Of a DNA stretch of 10,550 bases, positions 1 to 5,989 are shown piece after piece. The translations under genes were made by a program, and so were the position numbers. The notes under the pieces are model-generated. The model did no database searches. It worked only from the letters and a program-made list of their open reading frames with translations, and was not told the DNA's origin. The DNA lies in assembly GCA_003219095.1 (NCBI GenBank), contig QHPM01000163.1, positions 1 through 10,550 on the forward strand. Reading direction: 5' to 3'. The stretch is from Verrucomicrobiota bacterium. Its GTDB lineage: Bacteria > Verrucomicrobiota > Verrucomicrobiia > Chthoniobacterales > UBA10450. Position 1 is the stretch's first letter. Each line of letters begins with the position of its first letter.

Positions 1-434
1 AGCATTTCGCTGTCGGGATAACCAGTGATAATGATGACCGGACAATCGGGCTGGTCTCTTTTGACGAAATCGTAAACGTCATCGGCGGGGCCATCGGGGA
101 GTTTGAGATCGAGAAAGACGAGATCGAATTTTTGTTTCTCCAGCGCGGCGATCGCTTCCTTGACCGTGCCAACGACGACCCGGCTGAAGCCGATTTTCTT
201 AAGGAAGAGTTTAAAGAGATTTTGCAAACTCTCGTCATCATCGACGACGAGCACAGTGGGTTGTCCCGACTTTTCCTCCTTGAGGATATCCTTATCGAGC
301 GCGTTCTTTTTGATTCGCCAACGACCACCGATTTGAATAGCGGGCAGCTGCCCGCGCTGCACCAGGTAGTAAACCGTAGGAAGCGGAATTCGGAGATATT
401 TGGCGGTTTCCTTAACGGTGAGCAGGTTATGCAT
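1..434 (-). CDS. Excisionase-type HTH + receiver-domain response regulator (3' end beyond window)
   Basis: This frame is open from 434 to the left edge, giving 144 complete residues and no stop, so the gene continues outside the window. Residues 1-50 form a MerR/excisionase-like helix-turn-helix (HTH_17 type): LTVKETAKYLRIPLPTVYYL, then a G-Q-L-P-A turn and the wing IGGRWRI. After a short lysine/glutamate-rich linker, a CheY-like receiver begins near residue 59 with VLVVDDDE (acidic pair D65/D66), the likely phospho-acceptor D109 in VFLDLKLPDG, and the switch threonine T137 in IIITG. The conserved lysine would lie past the edge. The ATG at 434 is the only plausible start because an in-frame TGA lies four codons upstream; no clear Shine-Dalgarno is visible. 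Inferred role: phosphorylation-controlled DNA binding as the output of a two-component system. The cognate kinase is not in view. A putative -10 element lies about 55 bp upstream. Confidence 0.88.
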   Translation of the reverse strand, partial: MHNLLTVKETAKYLRIPLPTVYYLVQRGQLPAIQIGGRWRIKKNALDKDILKEEKSGQPTVLVVDDDESLQNLFKLFLKKIGFSRVVVGTVKEAIAALEKQKFDLVFLDLKLPDGPADDVYDFVKRDQPDCPVIIITGYPDSEM

Positions 435-489
435 GAGGACTATTCATCAACTTGCGCCTGCTCACGCAAGATTTATTCACGATTTGATG

Positions 490-515
490 ATTATAAAGAC
501 TAGAATCAAAGTCAA
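490..515 (-). promoter_or_regulatory. Candidate promoter for the HTH-receiver gene
   Basis: On the minus strand a perfect TATAAT (495 to 490) is preceded by TTGACT (515 to 510). The spacer is only 14 nt, shorter than the usual 16-18, so the -35 match may be fortuitous while the -10 could still work. A start site near 483 would leave a leader of about 50 nt. The region 435-629 between the divergent genes holds nothing else that I recognise. Confidence 0.35.
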
Positions 516-629
516 ACTCTCTTTTGCGAGGAACGAAAAATTCGCTTTTCCTCGCCGGACCGCCGAGGATGGTCGCCTGCTTTCGCTGCTGGACAAGCGA
601 AATGCCGCGGTGAACTATTCGCTTTCGCG

Positions 630-1253
630 ATGAGCGTTCTTTTTTTCAAGCGGTTCCTGAAACGACCGTTCCAAATCGCCTCGATCATGCCCAGCTCGCA
701 AGCGCTGGTCGAGCGAGTGGCGAGCAAAATCGATTTTGATCGGGCGCGGGTAATTGCAGAGTACGGGCCGGGCGAAGGGGTGCATTCGCGTGCGCTGGTA
801 CAGCGAATGCGGCCGGACGCACAGTTGCTTTTGTTTGAGCTTGATCCGCACTTTTCGCGCGACCTGGCCCGGCAGTTCGCCGACGACCCGCGCGTGCGAG
901 TGATCAACGCCAACGCCGCGACTATTCGTTCGGAACTGGCGCAACGAGGTATCGCCTACTGCGATTACATTATCTCAGGAATTCCCTTCAGTATTTTGGA
1001 GATCGAAAAGAAACGCGATCTGCTGCGACAAACGCATGACGCTCTGGCCCCGGGCGGCGCGTTCATCATTTATCAAGTGACAAATGAATTGCGCCAGCAC
1101 GCGACCGATTTTGCGCCTGGGTCCGAGTCCGAATATTTCCTGCAAAATATTCCGCCAATGTTCATCACCGTTTTCCGTAAAGCGGGCGAGCTTAACGGAA
1201 ACGGCGCGATCGATCCTGCCGAATCGCGGTTTTCCTCGAACTACGCGCGATGA
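630..1253 (+). CDS. Phospholipid N-methyltransferase-like class I SAM methyltransferase
   Basis: This 207-residue protein has a class I SAM-dependent methyltransferase fold of the PmtA / COG3963 kind, which also resembles rRNA adenine dimethylases. Visible features are the N-terminal IASIMPSSQALVERV segment (bacterial PmtA proteins have a comparable A-P-S-S stretch), the glycine-rich SAM loop VIAEYGPGEG at residues 41-50, the acidic E70/D72 after strand 2, and DYIISGIPFS at 112-121 in the motif IV position. Known PmtA enzymes methylate phosphatidylethanolamine stepwise to phosphatidylcholine at the inner membrane face. The basic, hydrophobic N-terminus (FFKRFLKRPF) would suit membrane association. 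The substrate is inferred; another small lipid-like or amine acceptor is possible. The ATG at 630 has no strong ribosome-binding site. The stop overlaps the fumarase start as ATGA, so the two are probably co-transcribed and translationally coupled. Confidence 0.75.
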   Translation: MSVLFFKRFLKRPFQIASIMPSSQALVERVASKIDFDRARVIAEYGPGEGVHSRALVQRMRPDAQLLLFELDPHFSRDLARQFADDPRVRVINANAATIRSELAQRGIAYCDYIISGIPFSILEIEKKRDLLRQTHDALAPGGAFIIYQVTNELRQHATDFAPGSESEYFLQNIPPMFITVFRKAGELNGNGAIDPAESRFSSNYAR

Positions 1254-2567
1254 AGAGCGTAGAAACGCGCATCGAAAAAGATTCGATGGGCGAGATGGCC
1301 GTGCCGAAAGACGCGCTTTATGGGGCTTCGACCCAGCGTGCGGTCCTGAATTTTCCGATCAGTGGTTATCACTTCAGCCGCCCCTTCATTCGCGCGCTCG
1401 GCTTGATCAAATGGGGCGCCGCCCAGGCCAATCACGATCTTGGTCTACTCGACGCCCGCCGGTCCGCCCTCATCGTTCAGGCGGCGGAAGAGGTGATCGA
1501 GGGCAAACTGGACCAGCATTTCCCGGTCGACATTTTTCAGACTGGGTCTGGCACCAGTACCAACACGAACGCGAATGAGGTGATCGCCAATCGTTGCGCG
1601 CAACTGGCGGGCAAGCCGATCGGTTCGCGCGATCCAGTTCACCCGAATGATCATGTCAACATGGGACAGTCGAGCAACGACGTCATTCCCTCGGCCATTC
1701 ACATGAGTGCGGCGGAACAATTGAAGGATTGTTTGCTACCGGCGCTGGAAAAATTAAGCAGCGCGCTCTCGGGCAAGGCGAAAGAATTTCACCACATCAT
1801 CAAGATCGGGCGTACCCATTTGATGGATGCCACGCCGGTGCGGCTGGGTCAGGAATTTGCTGGCTATGCCCAGCAGATGGAATATGGAAAAATTCGCGCA
1901 TTTGCGTCAGCGCACCGGCATCGAATTTTTCGAAGGACGCAATCATTTCGAGGCGCAAGGCAGCAAGGACGCGGTGGTGGAAGCGAGCGGTCAATTAAAG
2001 ACGATTGCCACGAGTCTATTCAAGATCGCCAACGATATTCGCTGGCTCGGCAGCGGGCCGCGCTGCGGTATTGGCGAAATTCGATTACCGGCGACGCAAC
2101 CGGGCAGTTCGATCATGCCCGGGAAAGTGAACCCGGTGATGTGCGAATCGACGATGATGGTGTGCGCGCAAGTTTTCGGAGATGACGCGACGATTATCTG
2201 GGCGGGGGCGAATGGAAATTTCGAGCTGAACGTGCTGATGCCAGTAATGGCGCACAACATTCTGGAATCGATCCGGCTGCTCGGAAATGTGGCCGACGCT
2301 TTCACCGAGAAATGTGTGGTGGGGATTGAGGCGAACGAAGAACGTTGTCGCGAACTGGTCGAGCTCTCGATGGCGATGGTGACGAGTCTGGCGCCGAAGA
2401 TCGGCTACGATCGCGCGGCCGAGATCGCCAAGGAGAGCGCGCGAACCGGCAAAACCGTGCGGGAAATTTGCCGGGAGAAAAATGTGCTGCTGGAAAACGA
2501 ACTTGAGGGCGCGCTCGATCCGGTGGGGATGACGCACCCGGGTGGGACCGGATCTGGCGGCGGCTAG
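1250..2567 (+). pseudogene. fumC: Class II fumarate hydratase, disrupted by an internal deletion and frameshift
   Basis: FumC converts fumarate and L-malate reversibly in the TCA cycle as a cytoplasmic homotetramer. The 5' part (from the ATG at 1250) reads as fumarase to about residue 215 and carries GSGTSTNTNANEV (99-111), MGQSSNDVIPSAIH (138-151) and GRTHLMDATP (187-196, catalytic-site His190). Between about 1889 and 1901 homology jumps to another frame, which continues from HLRQRTGIEFFEG to the stop at 2567. That part carries KIANDIRWLGSGPRCG and the substrate loop PGSSIMPGKVNP. Compared with E. coli FumC as I recall it, the segment between the two halves is 52 nt instead of about 153 nt. 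About 101 nt are therefore missing, including the conserved ELALGGTAVGTGLN block. A loss of that size (2 mod 3) gives exactly the observed frame change. The rest of both halves is well conserved, so the event is recent or an assembly error. As written, translation of the first half would run on in the wrong frame to a stop at 2183-2185. The start overlaps the upstream gene by 4 nt. Confidence 0.88.
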
Positions 2568-2570
2568 AAA

Positions 2571-3074
2571 ATGCGCGCAGGTTTGTGGGGGGCCGGCATT
2601 ATCGTTAGCCTGCTAACGATCTCGTCGCTCGCGGCCGAGAAACTGATTGATGTTTCGGCCATCGTCTCGAAAGCGGAGGCCGAAAAAATTCTGGGCGAGC
2701 CCGTGCGAAATCCCACTCCGCTGAATGTCAACGGAAAGGATGGCCATTATTCGAAGTGTAATTACTACGGCACGAAGACTGTCCGCTCGCTTCTGTTGCG
2801 GGTCCGCCAGGCCAGTGAAGGGACTGTCGATCCGCTAACCGAATTTGATCAGATCGCGTCCAGCGGCGGCAAAATGAAACCGATCGAGGGCTTGGGCGAC
2901 AAAGCGGGCATGTTCAATGGCGCACCAGAGAACGGATTGCCCCCTAATGTGATTATGCTTTACGTCGTCAAGGGAAGATCATTCATCACCATCGGCATTG
3001 GCGGAATGGCGGATGAAGCGGCAGCGCTGGAAAAAGCGAAACAAGTCGCGCAAAAAGTTCTGGCGCAATTGTAG
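2571..3074 (+). CDS. Small secreted protein of unknown function
   Basis: This 167-residue protein has a typical Sec signal peptide: a charged start (MRAGLW), a hydrophobic core (GAGIIVSLLTISSL) and a likely cleavage after S-L-A-A at about residue 22, leaving a mature protein starting near EKLIDVS. The mature part begins with a helix, VSKAEAEKILGEPV, of the kind seen at the start of DUF3558-like secreted proteins ('act-at-start, A-x-x-x-L-G'). It then has a single cysteine in SKCNYYG, a glycine-rich central strand (IEGLGDKAGMFNG) and a C-terminal helix rich in alanine and lysine. I do not recognise a catalytic motif. The start codon is 3 nt after the fumarase stop, so the gene is part of the same transcript. 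A ligand- or surface-binding role outside the cytoplasm is only an inference. Confidence 0.75.
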   Translation: MRAGLWGAGIIVSLLTISSLAAEKLIDVSAIVSKAEAEKILGEPVRNPTPLNVNGKDGHYSKCNYYGTKTVRSLLLRVRQASEGTVDPLTEFDQIASSGGKMKPIEGLGDKAGMFNGAPENGLPPNVIMLYVVKGRSFITIGIGGMADEAAALEKAKQVAQKVLAQL

Positions 3075-3114
3075 CGCGTTTGTGTCGAGCGCGAGCGAGC
3101 CTAAGGTCACGTAA

Positions 3115-3492
3115 ATGGTAGCGAACGTTCACGGGCCGCAGTTTTCCGGCGGCGCCAACATCGCGATCAAATGCCCGGCCCACACATACGAACAGACTGT
3201 CGCCTTTTATCGCGACACCCTGGCGTTACCTTTGATTGAAGAGGAAGCGGACGGTTGCATTTTTCAGTTTGGGCCGAATCGGCTTTGGGTCGATTTGGTC
3301 CCGAACCTGAGCCAACCCGATGTCTGGCTCGAATTGGAGACCAATGACACCGAAGCAGCGGCGTCATTTTTGAAAGTGAACGGCATCTCGCGCCGCGATG
3401 AAGTGGAGCAATTACGCGAGGATTTCGACGGCTTCTTCATCTCCGCGCCTAACGGTGTCATTCATCTCATCATTGGGCACGAGGAGGCATGA
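3115..3492 (+). CDS. VOC (glyoxalase/bleomycin-resistance fold) family protein
   Basis: This 125-residue protein matches a single vicinal-oxygen-chelate module of two beta-alpha-beta-beta-beta units. The first unit starts with ANIAIKCPAHTYEQTVAFYRD, where the 'A-F-Y-R-D-x-L-x-L-P' helix is the family hallmark, followed by the strands IEEEADGCIFQFG and RLWVDLVP. The second unit starts with VWLELETND, a helix AAASFLKVNGI, and ends with GFFISAPNGVIHLIIG. Family members act as metal-dependent isomerases, dioxygenases or drug-binding proteins; the substrate cannot be predicted here. A ribosome-binding site AAGG lies 8 nt before the ATG. It is the last gene of the plus-strand run, 40 nt after the secreted protein, and its last 23 nt overlap tail-to-tail with the next minus-strand gene, leaving no room for a dedicated terminator. 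Confidence 0.82.
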   Translation: MVANVHGPQFSGGANIAIKCPAHTYEQTVAFYRDTLALPLIEEEADGCIFQFGPNRLWVDLVPNLSQPDVWLELETNDTEAAASFLKVNGISRRDEVEQLREDFDGFFISAPNGVIHLIIGHEEA

Positions 3493-4156
3493 GGCCCTGC
3501 CATCGGCCAACCCAGGTCCCGAAGCCATAGTAACCGAGGGGCAGTAGCTGGCCGCTGTTCACCAGTTCATCGACCTGGGTTTTCGTGGGCAATACCTTGC
3601 AATTATCGGCTTTGCCGCCGTAGTCATCGATTATCAACCAGCAATCATCCATTAGTTTGGGTCCGTAGCGGTTGATATCCCGTTTACAATCGGCGTCTGC
3701 GTCCAGGATAAGGAGAGCCACTTGATCGGCATCCAAGGCGTGATGAACGGCCGCGACAACCTCGGGCTCAAAGGAATGGCCCTCTACGATTGTCACTTGT
3801 TCGGCCACACCTTGCCGCGCGAGATTGCGTTTTAACGAACGCAAGATGTTGCGCGTGGCCAGATGATGTTTGCGAAGACTGCCACCAGGCTCAATGGTGA
3901 TGAGTTTTTTCGCGCTGCTCCCATCCCGAACGCCCCACGCTGCGGCAACGGTCATCCCGCCGCGGAACGCTCCTATCTCGAGGATGGAGCCTCGACAGAT
4001 CCAGGCAAGATGGTAAGTCAGCACGAGAACGTCCAGGTGCACCATTGACTCGCGTTTAGCGAACTTTCTCAGGCGTCGATGAATTGGCTGGTGCCGATAA
4101 GCCGCCACCGCCTGCATGAGATCAAAGCAGGCTTGGTAATGCTCTCTGTCATTCAT
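3470..4156 (-). CDS. Class I SAM-dependent methyltransferase (Methyltransf_24-like)
   Basis: This 228-residue protein shows SAM-binding motif I as ILEIGAFRGGMT at residues 58-69, an acidic residue after strand 2 in LITIEPGG (E89), and the family's late signature LLILDADADCKRDINRYGPK (148-167) followed by DCWLIIDDYGG (171-181). That order of an aspartate-rich strand, a Y/G-x-x-x-x-L helix, then 'D-D-Y-G-G' is typical of Methyltransf_24 / CmcI-type methyltransferases, which often act on sugars or secondary metabolites. The substrate here is unknown. The ATG at 4156 (MNDREHYQ) is preferred; there is only a weak purine-rich stretch upstream. The 3' end overlaps the convergent VOC gene by 23 nt. 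The nearest minus-strand gene upstream is GNAT, about 305 bp away across a repeat-containing gap, so this gene is probably transcribed separately. Confidence 0.78.
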   Translation of the reverse strand: MNDREHYQACFDLMQAVAAYRHQPIHRRLRKFAKRESMVHLDVLVLTYHLAWICRGSILEIGAFRGGMTVAAAWGVRDGSSAKKLITIEPGGSLRKHHLATRNILRSLKRNLARQGVAEQVTIVEGHSFEPEVVAAVHHALDADQVALLILDADADCKRDINRYGPKLMDDCWLIIDDYGGKADNCKVLPTKTQVDELVNSGQLLPLGYYGFGTWVGRWQGLMPPRAQ

Positions 4157-4461
4157 CGCTTTTGAGCACTGCGCGCAATCAGACTATGAGCAAGTCAAAT
4201 CGAATCAGCCACGAATGCGCGATCGGTCGTAGTTCCAGCTGATGAATTCCACCATCTTCGGCGGTCATAGACCGCCGCTACAGAAAAGCGCGCTCTCAAA
4301 GATCGGCTGGAAAGCGCCGCGCGAACTTCCGGCGAATGTGAAACCGCGGATTTCCATTCTGCGTCCCATGCTGATGAGTAGTGTCCAAGCGCGGACGTTG
4401 ATCGCGCACAATCTCGAATAACTGCAAAAGATATCGGGCCAGGCTCGCTTCATTGGCGCAA
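4157..4461. other. Intergenic gap with a repeat copy and a short unassigned frame
   Basis: This 305-bp stretch separates the methyltransferase from the GNAT gene. Its centre is the dispersed repeat copy listed at 4259-4345. The part nearest the GNAT gene contains a short minus-strand frame ending at 4296 (SLARYLLQLFEIVRDQ followed by a polar stretch) that could be a gene remnant fused to the repeat, but it has no convincing start of its own and I do not recognise it. The 100 bp next to the methyltransferase start hold no promoter that I would defend. Confidence 0.5.
4259..4345 (+). repeat. Dispersed palindromic repeat, copy A
   Basis: The element opens with a perfect hairpin: 8-bp arms CGGCGGTC (4259-4266) and GACCGCCG (4270-4277) around a 3-nt loop. 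A body follows in which 4288-4321 matches 5046-5079 of copy B at 31 of 34 positions, with weaker similarity on to about 4345 (the TGAAACCG end is shared). Read on the minus strand it encodes SRGAFQPIFESALFC and then a stop, nearly the same peptide as copy B encodes. No transposase or terminal duplication is visible, so it looks like a REP/MITE-like passive repeat. There is no T-run after the hairpin, so it is not a standard intrinsic terminator. Confidence 0.7.
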
Positions 4462-4950
4462 TCAGAGGTGGCGTCCAAAGATCGTTAGATTGCGCGGGCT
4501 TTCGTCAACGCGAGCGACACCGGGCAATAGTCCCCAGCACTCAAACCCGGCCAGGTGGAAAAGGGCGATGCTCGGTTCGTTGTGGCCAAAAATTAATCCG
4601 ACGAGCGAGTGCATTCCCAGCTGCGGGCCGCGCGCGATCGCTTCCTGCAACAGTCTTTTGCCAACGCCGCAGCGCCGAAATTTTTCGCTGACATAAACGC
4701 TGAGCTCGACCGTACCCTGATAAGCGCAACGCGGGAGAAATTCCCGGAAGCTAAGCCAGCCGGCAATCGCGCCCTCCAGTTCCGCGACCCAAATTGGATA
4801 TTGCGTTGGCGAATGCGCGTGAAACCACTCTCGCTGGCCTTCGACCGTGACCGGCTCCAATTGCGCGGTGGAAATGCGCGAGGCGATAGCCGTGTTATGA
4901 ATTTCGATAATGGCCGGGAGATCGGCTTCGGTGGCATCGCGAATCTTCAT
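4462..4950 (-). CDS. GNAT N-acetyltransferase, phosphinothricin/MnaT-like
   Basis: From the ATG at 4950 this gives 162 residues starting MKIRDATEADLPAIIEIHN, the usual N-terminus of COG1247 acetyltransferases (Pat/Bar, YncA/MnaT), which transfer acetyl from acetyl-CoA to the amino group of phosphinothricin, methionine derivatives or related amino acids. The segment LEPVTVEGQREWFHAH is also characteristic. The acetyl-CoA pyrophosphate loop is RRCGVGKRLL (92-101) and the C-terminal N-x-x-S helix is NEPSIALFHLAGF (124-136). The frame stays open upstream to an ATG at 5013, but those 21 extra residues (MAAAFQNKSH...) come from repeat copy B and precede the conserved family start, so I choose 4950. 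No strong ribosome-binding site is seen at either start. The WalJ-like gene lies just upstream on the same strand with the repeat between them. The substrate is inferred from the family only. Confidence 0.85.
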   Translation of the reverse strand: MKIRDATEADLPAIIEIHNTAIASRISTAQLEPVTVEGQREWFHAHSPTQYPIWVAELEGAIAGWLSFREFLPRCAYQGTVELSVYVSEKFRRCGVGKRLLQEAIARGPQLGMHSLVGLIFGHNEPSIALFHLAGFECWGLLPGVARVDESPRNLTIFGRHL

Positions 4951-5004
4951 TTCTACTGAAGCGGCGGTCGTCTGCTGCGACCCATGACTCTTGTTTTGGA
5001 ATGC

Positions 5005-5103
5005 CGCGGCCATCGACCGCGACTACAACGCCGCAGCGCAAAACAGCGCGCTTTCAAAGGTCGGCTGGAAATCGCCGCGCGATGTTTCGCCGATATGAAA
5101 CCG
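5005..5103 (+). repeat. Dispersed palindromic repeat, copy B
   Basis: The second copy of the element at 4259-4345, in the same orientation. The hairpin is less perfect: CGCGGCC (5005-5011) pairs with GACCGCG (5015-5021) with one mismatch. The body 5046-5079 differs from copy A at three of 34 positions; a 10-bp insertion separates hairpin and body relative to copy A. This copy overlaps the 3' end of the WalJ-like gene, where it encodes SRGDFQPTFESALFC and supplies the TAG stop at 5023-5025. It also creates an upstream in-frame ATG (5013) for the GNAT gene. Confidence 0.7.
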
Positions 5104-5871
5104 TGGACTGACGGCGTTTTGCAGGGCGCAAAAAACTTCCAGGTCAGCGCGGCCGGCTTGTTCCACCTGTGGACGCACCGCAGCCGTAGCCAACTCGGGC
5201 GTATTACAGTCGCGCGAAAGATGGCCGAGGACGACGCGCTCAATTTTTCCCGGCAACAATTGTTCGATCACGCTGGCCGCTGCCGCATTGGAAAGATGAC
5301 CGTGACGCGACATGATCCGTTGCTTCACCGGCCAGGGCCGATGCGGATCATTCTGCAAAAGTTTTTCGTCGTGGTTGGTTTCGATGACGAGGGTATGCAC
5401 TTCGCGCAGTCGTTCGATCAACATTTTGGTGGGATACCCGAGATCGGTGATAAAACCCAGGCCGCGATTACCAGCATGAAAGGCGTAGCCGACCGGCTCG
5501 ACGGCATCATGCGGGACGGGAAAACTTTGGACCAAAATATCGCAGATAGTGAATTCGGTACCGGTGCGAAAGATTCGCCAGTTTTTGTGCTCAGCCAGCC
5601 CGAAGCAACGAATGGCTTCGGCCGTTTGCGCATTGCAGTAAATTGGAACGGCAAATTTCCGGCAAAGCACCTCCAATCCGCAAACATGGTCGCCGTGCTC
5701 ATGAGTGAGCAGCAATCCATCGAGTTGCTCAGGGGCGACGCCGCATTGCTCAAGCCGGACGACGATCTGGCGCGCGCTCAGCCCGCCGTCGATCAAAATC
5801 CGGCAATGATTGGTGGAAACGAGAGCGCTATTCCCGGCGCTGCCGCTGCCGAGCATGGTCAAGCTGAACAC
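5023..5871 (-). CDS. YycJ/WalJ-like metallo-beta-lactamase-fold hydrolase with a repeat-derived tail
   Basis: This 282-residue protein has the full metal-binding set of the metallo-beta-lactamase fold: the N-terminal strand TMLGSGSAGNS (5-15), ILIDGG with D28, THEHGDH at 56-62, PHD at 120-122, TDLG with D143, and the late histidine in LGHLSRDCN (H217). The last motif and the GSGSAGN start are typical of YycJ/WalJ, a predicted double-strand-specific exonuclease/phosphodiesterase family linked in Gram-positives to DNA replication and cell-wall coordination. The start is GTG at 5871; the only near alternative, ATG at 5856, would remove the first strand. Family members end at about 255-265 residues. 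Here the last roughly 20 residues (SRGDFQPTFESALFC onward) are encoded by repeat copy B, which also gives the stop. The tail is probably not needed for catalysis. No walR/walK genes are nearby. Confidence 0.87.
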   Translation of the reverse strand: MFSLTMLGSGSAGNSALVSTNHCRILIDGGLSARQIVVRLEQCGVAPEQLDGLLLTHEHGDHVCGLEVLCRKFAVPIYCNAQTAEAIRCFGLAEHKNWRIFRTGTEFTICDILVQSFPVPHDAVEPVGYAFHAGNRGLGFITDLGYPTKMLIERLREVHTLVIETNHDEKLLQNDPHRPWPVKQRIMSRHGHLSNAAAASVIEQLLPGKIERVVLGHLSRDCNTPELATAAVRPQVEQAGRADLEVFCALQNAVSPRFHIGETSRGDFQPTFESALFCAAAL

Positions 5872-5930
5872 GGCTGATGTTTAGCGGAATGGAATCGTGT
5901 TCACAAATGGAAAGAGCGAGCAAATTAATT

Positions 5931-5989
5931 TGGAGCAATGGCGGCAGCACGGAAATGTCTTTTTTCCATTACTCCATTACTCCATTGCG
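5931..5989 (+). repeat. 8-bp direct repeat array with inverted partner
   Basis: Three consecutive octamer units begin at 5966, 5974 and 5982 (CCATTACT, CCATTACT, CCATTGCG). The inverted sequence TGGAGCAATGG at 5931-5941 can pair with CCATTACTCCA at 5966-5976 with one mismatch, giving an 11-bp stem with a 24-nt loop. The element lies between the stop of the secreted-protein gene (5990) and the start of the WalJ-like gene. The sequence past the stem on the minus strand is A/T-mixed rather than a clean T-run, so a terminator role is possible but unproven. Confidence 0.6.

Noticed and set aside
1827..2567. The second fumarase half as an independent gene starting at 1827
   Set aside because: The first ~20 codons of that frame are out-of-frame sequence under the first half; true homology begins only near 1893, so it is the downstream part of one disrupted gene.
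4259..4277. Perfect hairpin as a rho-independent terminator of the GNAT or methyltransferase gene
   Set aside because: Neither strand has a T-run after the stem, and the same hairpin recurs inside the dispersed repeat at the start of copy B.
4951..5013. Longer GNAT protein starting at the ATG at 5013
   Set aside because: The extra 21 residues are derived partly from the repeat, and the family's conserved N-terminus begins at the ATG at 4950.
4984..5877. A 297-codon open frame on the plus strand opposite the WalJ-like gene
   Set aside because: It is the antisense shadow of a gene with complete metallo-beta-lactamase motifs; the plus-strand translation shows no recognisable domain and is a by-product of GC-rich codon use.
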